A stretch of DNA of 64,000 nucleotides, taken from contig JAJYCL010000006.1 of NCBI GenBank assembly GCA_021778415.1, positions 1 through 64,000 on the forward strand. The letters run 5' to 3'. The DNA is from a bacterium (GTDB lineage Bacteria; Vulcanimicrobiota; Vulcanimicrobiia; Vulcanimicrobiales; Vulcanimicrobiaceae). Positions 18,601 through 25,680 of the stretch are shown piece after piece. The notes beneath the pieces were generated by a model that was given only the letters and a program-made list of their open reading frames with translations, ran no database searches and was not told where the DNA came from. Numbering within the stretch: position 1 is the first letter of the stretch; the number at the start of each line of letters is the position of its first letter. A program made the position numbers and the translations under genes.

Positions 18601-18675
18601 CAAAACGGCCAGACCCAGGCCAAGCACTTGCAAGGCTCGACCAACTAAGCGAACGTTTGTTCGGATATCCTTCAT
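15616..18675 (-). CDS. Large outer-membrane barrel protein with C-terminal Ig-like domains, putative usher
   Basis: The 1019-residue product has a signal or anchor segment (residues 15-48) and a Pro/Ser/Thr spacer (51-75). A long barrel-like region follows (about 80-550), with many short Gly/aromatic beta strands. Three carboxypeptidase-regulatory or SdrB-type Ig-like domains come next, at about 555-640 (GRVVNDLGDNPG), 650-735 (GGIGGHIYAHD) and 743-823 (GSIAGKVVFDAS). The remaining C-terminus is also beta-rich. Classical fimbrial ushers carry their plug inside the barrel and small domains at both ends, so this layout differs. The usher call rests on context with chaperone-like and pilin-like genes. 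It could instead be a secretin-independent surface anchor. Confidence 0.5.
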   Translation of the reverse strand: MKDIRTNVRLVGRALQVLGLGLAVLAVASGLNVRAARALLAYAVPVLALPSASPGPQPLGSPSPSPSPTPTPGPKVHGGGPLQLNLTGSLSFGSQLTQTTLSAFPSPGATPTTTSQNSTTSAVGLLAEISRRTGSTTTDLRLPFGFSNNGTTTGLATISFSTPHFEVDYGSVTSSVFGLLPVGTTLRGPSLTVPFGTGDLALFGGPTYGVNQELIHLLGVRGRRLIGQRLIEFGLTDGSGGTQTGPSKTALFGFAEPRGKASIVGEFAFQKRQAPDANLSGLAYALRFDSGVGNNGYTINYRRIPARYLILGAGEAPYDNAIDFALRGSNGRTTTSLNATFDTTAYSGTTTAQQRFGFNIFGPLHRMTYSIGLQSQKLLSNSATQWIGGVTSQLAMPIHMGFVSVGSQISRSTQLSGTTLAGIGYSLQVQRQIGPFAASLNQQWLRQMSQQLGTTNQSVANYGLNRTMGKTTYALTYAVMRTRSLTSDATQRTPLISIARRISPVLSVQAAYGVQSLVDALNPTSNGKTKIFSIQFNAPFAFGNGAVAGRIDPHLPAIITGRVVNDLGDNPGLLSFAPGGVANVAVILDGVTVQRTDLQGNFQFNFVSPGTHQVRVETTSIPPGLTVDQPVVSVTLQGGQTGQVYFRVGNFGGIGGHIYAHDSSGGLVPLQNVQVRVDGGQYSVTDPQGNYGFGRLAPGDHVVTVIENTVPAFAEFPKADLTRKVTVSNGKITEVNFEAEPLGSIAGKVVFDASLARTHKGGVVNSYVVAEPGDHAAIANDDGSFIIDDLPPGTYTLSVDPETVPDQTGQISPNVVVDLTAREHKDGLLFLVGHEIKKVVFSFLGGSAQTTASLHLSEPRLPPRGSTEAFVSASKDAHAVVVSAFGRSVKAHYVAGRGWLAEIVVPNAEKAGKVPVTAEVTTDSGTTTARSSLIVDPTMALVIVSTRPSHVVIGAAVQVHARFLVDVGTSARIAWEDGTVTSLSKPVVGRVYVFSVTVRRLPFQGTLISGKERVPIIIR

Positions 18676-18738
18676 CTTCCATTAGGGAATGTCGTCGGAC
18701 CTTATCCGGGACTTAACCCAAAAGTGTCTCCTGAAAGG

Positions 18739-18766
18739 CAAAGTTTTCGCCCGGGGCGGCCGATAC
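18739..18766 (+). promoter_or_regulatory. Sigma-28 (FliA)-type promoter of the flagellin gene
   Basis: CAAAGTTT (18739-18746) and GCCGATAC (18759-18766) are separated by 12 bp. Each half differs by one base from the enterobacterial FliA consensus TAAAGTTT-N11-GCCGATAA. The spacing lies within the range reported for sigma-D of Bacillus. The -10 ends 42 bp before the flagellin start. The match to both halves directly ahead of a flagellin gene is unlikely to be chance. Confidence 0.75.
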
Positions 18767-18808
18767 CTCATATAGTCGGAACGTTTCATGGAGGAAACCA
18801 CCGCTTAG

Positions 18809-20137
18809 ATGGACCTGCTGGGGAGTGCGTCCTTTGTTCTTCGGAACTTGGACGTCACGCAATCGAATAAGGCAAAAGATGTGCGCGCGTTAGCCAGTGG
18901 CTTACGCGTGCAATCTGCTGCTGATGACCCCAGTGGCCTTGCGATCTCACAGACGATCCAGGCCAAGGTCGACGGGCTGCAACAAAGCGTGCAGAACGTA
19001 CAAGATGCCAACAATGCGATGAATCTCGCACAAAGCACCCTCGGTCAAGTCACGACTGTTCTCCAGCGCATTCGTACCTTGATCGTCGAGGCTCGTTCAG
19101 ATTTGAATTCCGCGAATGATTTGCAGAATATTCAATCCGAGATTCAACAATTGTTGCAAGAGATCGACACGATCTCAAGCCGAGTGACATTCAACGGGCT
19201 GCAGCTTTTCAGCGGGCAATTTGATACGTCACAAGGCACCGCCGCATCGATCGTCGCGATTCCAGCGCCTATTCTCAATCCTGATGGTTCGGTCCCCAGC
19301 CCAACCATTACGAATGCAGACGGCCTCGGAAATCCTGGACCGATGCTCACAACCCCACAACTTATCGGAGGCAATTTCCAAGCGGGCATCGTGGTTATGC
19401 AATCGGCTCCGAGCGCAAATCCAATCGACGACTTGTCTGGACCGCTGGGCGGCCCAGGGACGCAATTCGTCATCAATGCCTATTCAAATTCCAGCAATGG
19501 AACTGGAAATCAGTTCACGTATAACACAAACGTTCCATATAACTCGGGAGTGATGACGAACACGGCATTCCCAAATCCAATAGGCGCGTTGCCATACATC
19601 AACACCATCACCCTATCCAACACAACGGCGAACGATCCGGCGTCCGAAGTCGCATTTATTACGACGGCCGCGACACAGGCGGCGGGCGGACAAGCCCTCA
19701 CCGTAAATGACGGAGGCCAAGAAGGCACCACCGTCAGCATCGCCCTTCCAACGATCAACACGAGTGCTCTCGGTATTTCCGGAATTTCGGTCTTGGCACC
19801 GCAAACTCAAAATATCATGGGTGCTATCGTCGGTCAGCAGTCGAGCAATATGCTTGCAGCAGTTGATGCAGAATATCGCGTCGATGCAGCGTTACAACAA
19901 ATCTCCGCAGCAGAAGCAACCATCGGTGCACAAACCGTTGCCTTGAGTTCAGACGCAAGCAACGATCAAATCACCATTCTCAACGAAACCGCCGCGATGA
20001 GCGCAATTCGCGACACGAACGTCGGGCAAACGGTCACAGATCTTACCCTACAAAACCTCACGCAAAGCGCGGGGAACGCCGTTCTTGCCCAACTTCAAGT
20101 CAACCAAGACCGCGTCACGGCAATGCTCTTCAAGTAA
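18809..20137 (+). CDS. Flagellin
   Basis: This 442-residue protein has the conserved flagellin ends. The N-terminal D0/D1 region contains LRNLDVTQ, ASGLRVQSAADDPSGLAIS and the coiled-coil heptads that follow. The C-terminal region contains SAIRDTNVGQTVTDLTLQN and a VLAQLQVNQDRVTAML end. The middle (about 140-345) is variable and Ser/Thr/Asn-rich, as in surface-exposed domains. The GGAGG site lies 14 nt before the ATG, which is unusually far, but there is no in-frame upstream alternative because TAG directly precedes the start. No other flagellar gene is in the window, so filament assembly genes must lie elsewhere if it is functional. Confidence 0.88.
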   Translation: MDLLGSASFVLRNLDVTQSNKAKDVRALASGLRVQSAADDPSGLAISQTIQAKVDGLQQSVQNVQDANNAMNLAQSTLGQVTTVLQRIRTLIVEARSDLNSANDLQNIQSEIQQLLQEIDTISSRVTFNGLQLFSGQFDTSQGTAASIVAIPAPILNPDGSVPSPTITNADGLGNPGPMLTTPQLIGGNFQAGIVVMQSAPSANPIDDLSGPLGGPGTQFVINAYSNSSNGTGNQFTYNTNVPYNSGVMTNTAFPNPIGALPYINTITLSNTTANDPASEVAFITTAATQAAGGQALTVNDGGQEGTTVSIALPTINTSALGISGISVLAPQTQNIMGAIVGQQSSNMLAAVDAEYRVDAALQQISAAEATIGAQTVALSSDASNDQITILNETAAMSAIRDTNVGQTVTDLTLQNLTQSAGNAVLAQLQVNQDRVTAMLFK

Positions 20138-20176
20138 CATCGCTCATGGGGTTGACCGTAGGGCTATACTAGTTTG

Positions 20177-20350
20177 TGAAGGACACCTCGCTAGGTGAGG
20201 CGTCCACGCACCACACATGCCGCTGCCCATAAACGTCGAGAGACGCCACCTGGGTTGACCAGGCTTCGCCGAATCAAGGCGTCGTCTAACGCGGCTGGCC
20301 GTCGAGGCCTACGGGGCGTGGTGCCAAAGCTTGCAGCCTTGAGGTCTTCA
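20177..20350 (+). ncRNA. M-box (ykoK) Mg2+ riboswitch
   Basis: The leader matches the M-box core in order: CTCGCTAGGTGAGGC (from 20187), then CCGCTGCCC (from 20220), ACGTCGAGAGACGCCA, TGGGTTGACCAGG, AACGCGGCTGG, and a 3' GTGCCAAAGCTTGCAGCCTTGAGG. The ends can form P1: GAAG and ACCTC near 20177-20189 pair with GAGGT-CTTC at 20341-20349. M-box RNAs fold on Mg2+ and usually repress Mg2+ transporter genes such as mgtE. The next gene is MgtE-like. I did not fold it computationally. Confidence 0.85.
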
Positions 20351-20415
20351 AACGTGCGGTCACCGCGCGGGGCGTCCCTCTTCTGTTCATGCTATACGAG
20401 AGGGGGTGTCCGCTC

Positions 20416-21702
20416 ATGCCATTTCACGAAGGCTTCGTTTCCGAACTCGTTGGCCGCAAAGCGACCGTCGACGGTTTGGCGATAGGGCGCGTCTCGGATT
20501 TTCTCGTCGCTAAACCCGATGATGTTTTCCCACAGGTCGACGGCTTTGTTATCGCGACCTCGCAGGGCCCCCGCTTTGCGCCGATTGATTCGATCCGCGA
20601 AATCGATGACCACGGCACCGTCGCACTATCGACCCCTCCGCACGAGCCGGCGTTACATGACGACGATGCTCTTTATCTCATTGCCGATCTGCTCGACAAA
20701 CAGATCGTCGATGTCGACGGCCGGAAAGTCGTGCGCATCAACGATATCGAGCTTGCACAAACGGGCGGACGCCTGCGCATTGTCGCAGCCGATGTCGGCG
20801 TTGCCGGCCTGATGCGTCGCCTCGGACTCAAATCATTCGGCAAGCGCTTCACCCCTTTCATCTATGACCGTATTCCGCGGACAATGATCGCCTGGGATTC
20901 GGTCGCGCCGATCAGCGATAAGAATCCATCGCAGGTTCATCTTTCTGTCTCGGAATCCAAGCTTGCCCGATTGCACCCGAGTGATCTCGCGGAAATCATC
21001 GGCGATCTCTCCTCGAACGAAGCGGCAGCCGTGGTGCGCCAGCTCTCGGATGAACGCGCCGCCGATGCACTCGAACATCTCGATGCGGAAACGCAAATCC
21101 GATTGATCGACGATCTCGGCACACAGCGCGCAGCGGACATCATCGAGGAAATGGATGCCGACGACGCCGCCGATCTCCTCGCCGAACTTCCCGAGGAGAA
21201 ACAAAGCGCACTCCTTGCGGAAATGGATGAGTACACGGCCGGCGAGTTGCGCACGCTGGTGAAATACGATGAAGATACTGCCGGCGGTTTAATGACGACG
21301 GATTACACTTGGATTTACCCTCATCGCACCACGGAAGCGACGATCCAGAAAATTCGCGAGATTGCTCCGACATCGGAATTCATCTATTACCTCTACGTCA
21401 TCGATAAGCATGATCGCTTACTCGGCTTGCTCACGCTACGCGATCTCTTGCTCTCGTTACCCACAGCCTTTATCGGCAAGATTATGCGCACGGATTTTGT
21501 GACGCTACATCCGGATACGGATGCGAAGGATGCCGCAGCAATGATCGCTCGCTACGATCTCCTCGCCTTACCGGTCGTCGATGATGATGGAAAAATGCTC
21601 GGCATCGTCACCGTGGATGACGCCATCGATGCCATCATGCCCGATGATTTACGACGAAATCTTCCGCGCATTACCGCTCGACGCCACAAGACGCCGGCGT
21701 AA
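20416..21702 (+). CDS. PRC-barrel / MgtE N-domain / CBS protein lacking the transporter domain
   Basis: The ATG at 20416 follows a GAGGGGG site. The 428-residue product has a PRC-barrel-like region (about 88-165), a superhelical MgtE N-terminal domain (184-285, with repeats such as LSDERAADALEHLD) and two CBS motifs (290-410). The MgtE signature YDEDTAGGLM sits at 284-293. Full MgtE proteins then have five membrane helices forming the Mg2+ pore. Here the protein stops 20 residues after the second CBS and has no hydrophobic segment. It is therefore likely a soluble Mg2+- or nucleotide-sensing regulator. Control by an M-box supports a role in Mg2+ homeostasis. Its transport partner is not in the window. 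Confidence 0.8.
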   Translation: MPFHEGFVSELVGRKATVDGLAIGRVSDFLVAKPDDVFPQVDGFVIATSQGPRFAPIDSIREIDDHGTVALSTPPHEPALHDDDALYLIADLLDKQIVDVDGRKVVRINDIELAQTGGRLRIVAADVGVAGLMRRLGLKSFGKRFTPFIYDRIPRTMIAWDSVAPISDKNPSQVHLSVSESKLARLHPSDLAEIIGDLSSNEAAAVVRQLSDERAADALEHLDAETQIRLIDDLGTQRAADIIEEMDADDAADLLAELPEEKQSALLAEMDEYTAGELRTLVKYDEDTAGGLMTTDYTWIYPHRTTEATIQKIREIAPTSEFIYYLYVIDKHDRLLGLLTLRDLLLSLPTAFIGKIMRTDFVTLHPDTDAKDAAAMIARYDLLALPVVDDDGKMLGIVTVDDAIDAIMPDDLRRNLPRITARRHKTPA

Positions 21703-21708
21703 GCTCGA

Positions 21709-23517
21709 CTACTCTGCGGTATCGGCGACCGCGGATCGAGCTGCCGGCCACGACGTACGTGCCGACGCTTCGTTGGCAAACGACCAGCGGTTGCGCCCGC
21801 CGTGTTTTGCGCGATAGAGCGCGCGATCCGCTGAATCCATGAGATCTTCGACACTTTGCGCATCTTGCGGGAAGAGTGCAATACCGATGGAGGTCGTCAT
21901 CGCATGTTTCTTCCCGTCGATATCGATGGGCTCGACCATCGCGGCGACGATCTTGCGAGCGAGATCCGCTGCATCGCCCGGTCCATCGACAATCGGTTGC
22001 AAGACGACAAACTCGTCGCCGCCAAACCGGGCAATCGTATCGCTTTCACGGAGCGCCGAATGTAAGCGGCCGGCAACTTGCCGCAACACTTCATCGCCGG
22101 CACCATGCCCGAAACCGTCGTTGACCGCCTTGAAATGATCGAGATCCAAATACATCACCGCAAAACCGCGTCCGTAACGCCGTGCCGTGGCAAGCGCTTG
22201 ATGCAAACGATCATTAAACAACACGCGATTCGGCAGGCCGGTCAGCATATCGTTAAAGGCCAACTGCTCGATGCGTTCTTCGTGTGCGGCACGCTCCAGT
22301 GTCGCTGCAAGAAAAAGCGCCATGAGGGCGATAATATCGCGATCCGAATCCGGAATGCCATCGAGTCGCGGGGCGCGCCCGGCAAAGACCAGGGCTCCGT
22401 ACACCTCGCCGCCGACGACCAATTGCACCGCATAGTAGGATCGCCAGGGCATCGTTCCGTAGGCAGTATCGCGTTTCCAAATATCGCTATCGAGATCGCC
22501 GACAAAGAGGGTCGATTTCTCGCCCCGTAGGTGGCGTGAAAGCGCCTCATCCATCGGAATGACCATGCCAGGTCGAATCTGCCCATCTTCGCCAACCGCG
22601 TAATCGATGATGAGGTGTTCGCCGGCATAGCGCGTCACATAGGCATATTCAAAGCCGAAGGCAAGTTGGCCAAAGCGCAACGTCTGGGCAATCTGATGAT
22701 CCCGCGATCCCGTTCGCGATGCCGAAACCATATACAGATCCCGGATGCGTTCGCTCTGCTGGGCAATGGTCGCCTCGGCACGTTGCTGAGCCGTCACATC
22801 TTTGGCGACGGCATAGGCTCCGCGAATTTGCCCCGTCGTATGGAGCGGTACGAGTTTGAGTTGGACAGCAATGCGATTACCCATCCGATCCAGTACGGCA
22901 GAATCGACTTCGCATGCCTCACCGCGCATCGCTTCGCGCAGCGCTTCTTCAGCCGATTCGCGTAATTCCGGAGCGATTAACTCCAACCAGGGCTTCCCCA
23001 CAATACGCTCGCCGAAAAATCCCGTCGCACTTTCCAATGCAACATTGACTCGAGAAATCGTGCCGTCGCCTCGTAATTCCATGATCGGATCGGGATGATA
23101 TTCGAATAGCGATCGAAACCGTTCTTGATTGACCGAAAGCGATGCCTCCGCAGAACGCAGGGCGATAAGATCGCGCGCCTGCACGAAAATACCGACGACT
23201 TCTCCATCGACGCGAGCCGGAAGAATATCGCATTCTAGTGGAATTGCGATGCCGCTGGAATGACGGACTTCGATCTCCACGGAATCCGAACCGCCGGAAA
23301 ACGCAATCGCCGTCGCCTGCGATACGCGGGCAACATCGGATTCGCGAACGTGCTTACTGAAGTGCTGCCCGAGGACATCGTCCTCCCGATATCCCAACAT
23401 TCGCTCCGCTGCCCCATTGGCCGCCACAAAAAATCCATGGCGATCATACAGGATGATCGCCTCGGGTGACTCTTCAAAGAGCGAGGGCAGGGCGCTTGCC
23501 AGCATCTGGGCATCCAT
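21709..23517 (-). CDS. Diguanylate cyclase with PAS, PAS and GAF sensors
   Basis: The 602-residue product has two PAS domains (about 8-115 and 125-240), a GAF-like domain (255-400) and a GGDEF domain (420-585). The catalytic motif GGDEF is intact at 499-503. An RESD inhibitory site (490-493) sits exactly five residues before it, so product inhibition by c-di-GMP is likely. No membrane segment or EAL domain is present. The enzyme makes c-di-GMP from two GTP. Targets could include the Pel-like locus or motility, but that link is inferred from general biology. It is convergent with the MgtE-like gene and divergent from the PucR regulator. Confidence 0.88.
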   Translation of the reverse strand: MDAQMLASALPSLFEESPEAIILYDRHGFFVAANGAAERMLGYREDDVLGQHFSKHVRESDVARVSQATAIAFSGGSDSVEIEVRHSSGIAIPLECDILPARVDGEVVGIFVQARDLIALRSAEASLSVNQERFRSLFEYHPDPIMELRGDGTISRVNVALESATGFFGERIVGKPWLELIAPELRESAEEALREAMRGEACEVDSAVLDRMGNRIAVQLKLVPLHTTGQIRGAYAVAKDVTAQQRAEATIAQQSERIRDLYMVSASRTGSRDHQIAQTLRFGQLAFGFEYAYVTRYAGEHLIIDYAVGEDGQIRPGMVIPMDEALSRHLRGEKSTLFVGDLDSDIWKRDTAYGTMPWRSYYAVQLVVGGEVYGALVFAGRAPRLDGIPDSDRDIIALMALFLAATLERAAHEERIEQLAFNDMLTGLPNRVLFNDRLHQALATARRYGRGFAVMYLDLDHFKAVNDGFGHGAGDEVLRQVAGRLHSALRESDTIARFGGDEFVVLQPIVDGPGDAADLARKIVAAMVEPIDIDGKKHAMTTSIGIALFPQDAQSVEDLMDSADRALYRAKHGGRNRWSFANEASARTSWPAARSAVADTAE

Positions 23518-23549
23518 GAACGTGGCACCCCTTCGACGAAGATAGGATA

Positions 23550-24386
23550 ATGACTCCCGACGAGCCGCGTGAAGATGTCGTTAAGGCGCTTGAAGCTGCG
23601 CAGCACCTACTCGCGCAGGCCAGCGAGCAACTGCGACGAGAGCGACGCGATCCGACGGTTGGATTCTGGGACACGTTGCTTCGTGGCGGCTACGCCGATG
23701 CGACCAGCCTCCGGGAAGCCGCTCAGACGCATGGCGTGCGGCTTGCAGCGGAGTATCTCTGCCTTCGCCTTCACGCCGAGACATCGGTGCGCGCACGTGC
23801 GCGGCATGCGTTTTCCAGCCATACTCACGACGCCGTCGAAGACGACCACGCCCTTCTTTTGCTGTTTGCCATCGAACGCACCTCGGATCTCACCTCGATT
23901 CGCCGGATCGCAAATACGTTGCTGCGAGGGGTGAACCGCGATGAAGCACTGCTCGACGGCGGAATCGGAACCCTTGAAACGCCGCTCATGCTCCATCGCA
24001 GTGCACGCAACGCCATGATCGCCCTGGTGATCGGGCGCCGCATTCATGGTCAGGGGAAAATTACCGCGTATGCCGATCTAGGCGCCTATCCGCTCCTCTA
24101 TGACGGCGCCGATCCACAAAGCTTGCGCGCCTTCGCCACGGGAATGCTCGCGCCGATTCGCGCCTACGACGAAAAACATCAGACGGAACTCGAACGTACC
24201 TTACGCGTCTATATCGACTCCGGGCAAAATGTCAAAACGACATCGGAGCAACTCTTCGTTCACCGTCACACGGTCTTTTATCGACTCCGCCAACTCAACG
24301 AAATCGCAGCGATGCGCTTTGAAGATCCACAAGCGCAACTTGCCATTCGGTTAGCTCTCGCTATTGAAATGATTCATCATGACTGA
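23550..24386 (+). CDS. PucR/CdaR-family transcriptional regulator
   Basis: This 278-residue protein ends in a PucR-type helix-turn-helix at about residues 215-270, with TSEQLFVHRHTVFYRLRQLN as the clearest part. The middle resembles the degenerate GGDEF-like domain of CdaR/PucR regulators. Such proteins control catabolism of purines, sugar acids or amines. Its stop overlaps the next gene's start by 8 bp, so it is cotranscribed with a glutamine synthetase and probably regulates nitrogen use. The inducer is unknown. Confidence 0.78.
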   Translation: MTPDEPREDVVKALEAAQHLLAQASEQLRRERRDPTVGFWDTLLRGGYADATSLREAAQTHGVRLAAEYLCLRLHAETSVRARARHAFSSHTHDAVEDDHALLLLFAIERTSDLTSIRRIANTLLRGVNRDEALLDGGIGTLETPLMLHRSARNAMIALVIGRRIHGQGKITAYADLGAYPLLYDGADPQSLRAFATGMLAPIRAYDEKHQTELERTLRVYIDSGQNVKTTSEQLFVHRHTVFYRLRQLNEIAAMRFEDPQAQLAIRLALAIEMIHHD

Positions 24387-25674
24387 ACCGTCGACCGTTA
24401 CAAAACGCGATGTCCTACGCCTCGCAAAGGATGGCAATGTCCGCTTCGTGCGACTTGTTTTCGCCGATATTCTCGGTGTTTCCAAAAACGTCACGATCCC
24501 CGTTTCGCGGCTCGCAGCTGCGATGGAACATCGCATTACTTTCGACGGCGGTTCCATCGATGGATTCGTACGTGGCGAAGAACTCGATATGGTACTGCAG
24601 CCCGATCCGACGACGTTCGCCATTTATCCGTGGGCGGGAAGCGACGGGTGCGAAGCGCGATTGATCTGCGATATCGCCATGCCCGATGGCACGCCCTTTG
24701 AAGGGTGTCCTCGAACGACCTTACGCCGCGCCGTCGATGCCTCCGCGATTCGCTTCGGAAATGTCAGCGTTGCCGCCGAACTCGAATTTTTTCTCTTTCA
24801 GCATAGCGATCTGGAACCCGGTTCGCTCTCCACTGGCGACGTTGCAACGTATTTCGATTTTCCGGCAAACGATCGCGGCGAAGAGGCGCGACTCGCAATC
24901 GTTGCCGGACTCGAAGCGATGGGGATTCCCGTTTGGGCCTCGCATCACGAACACGCGCCAGGACAACACGAGATCGATTTTGCGGCAATGACCCCGTTGC
25001 AGTTAGCCGATGCGATTCTTACTGCACGAACCATTACCAAACACATTGCCGCCCGATTCGGGCTCGATGCAACGTTCATGCCAAAACCTTTGGAGCGCGC
25101 AGCCGGTAGCGGCTTGCACATCGATGTGCGTATGGACGCCGACGAAGATACACTTCTGTGCGCCGTCGGCGGTATTCTCGCGCACGCCCGCGCAATGACT
25201 GCCCTGTGCAATCCCACCGTGAACTCCTACAAACGACTCGTGGCCGAATGGGACGCGCCGATTTATGCCGTTTGGTCGGAGCGTAGCGTCGATACCCTCG
25301 TACGCCTGCCAAAGGGCACGAAAGGCGGCCTTTTTGAAGTCCGGAGCCCCGACCCATCGTGTAATCCGTATCTTGCACTCGCAACTATTTTAGCTGCGGC
25401 GAGCGACGGCATTGCTACGTCGACGTTTGCGGGCGAGCCGGTGCGCGATTCAAGCTACGCCCTCGATGCTCGTCAGCGTCGTGATTTAGGCATTATCGCG
25501 TTACCAAAATCTTTGCGCGCGGCGCTCGATGCCCTTGACGAAGATCATGTCATTCGCGCGGCGCTTGGCGACCATCTCTTTGCCGCATTTCGCGACGCCA
25601 AGCTTGCCGAGTACGAACGGTACCGCCGCAGCGTCCATGCCTGGGAACACCGAGCGTATCTCCGTCTCTATTAA
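24379..25674 (+). CDS. glnA: Type I glutamine synthetase
   Basis: The 431 residues match short GSI enzymes from end to end. They include RLVFADILGVSKNVTIPVS, FDGGSIDGFVRGEELDM, catalytic-region ELEFFLFQ, ASHHEHAPGQHEIDF, SGLHIDVRM, NPTVNSYKRLVAEWDAP and EVRSPDPSCNPYLA. The enzyme makes glutamine from glutamate, ammonia and ATP in the cytoplasm. The NGSGxH(Q) motif region reads AGSGLHID, so a gamma-glutamyl-amine ligase relative is also possible. I see no C-terminal adenylylation Tyr region of the longer GSI-beta type. It overlaps the PucR gene upstream and is convergent with the hybrid kinase. Confidence 0.82.
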   Translation: MTEPSTVTKRDVLRLAKDGNVRFVRLVFADILGVSKNVTIPVSRLAAAMEHRITFDGGSIDGFVRGEELDMVLQPDPTTFAIYPWAGSDGCEARLICDIAMPDGTPFEGCPRTTLRRAVDASAIRFGNVSVAAELEFFLFQHSDLEPGSLSTGDVATYFDFPANDRGEEARLAIVAGLEAMGIPVWASHHEHAPGQHEIDFAAMTPLQLADAILTARTITKHIAARFGLDATFMPKPLERAAGSGLHIDVRMDADEDTLLCAVGGILAHARAMTALCNPTVNSYKRLVAEWDAPIYAVWSERSVDTLVRLPKGTKGGLFEVRSPDPSCNPYLALATILAAASDGIATSTFAGEPVRDSSYALDARQRRDLGIIALPKSLRAALDALDEDHVIRAALGDHLFAAFRDAKLAEYERYRRSVHAWEHRAYLRLY

Positions 25675-25680
25675 GACCTC

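Noticed and set aside
20152-20170. TTGACC followed by TATACT as a -35/-10 promoter for the M-box transcript
   Set aside because: The two hexamers are only 7 bp apart instead of about 17, so they cannot be a standard pair. TATACT alone may still be the -10.
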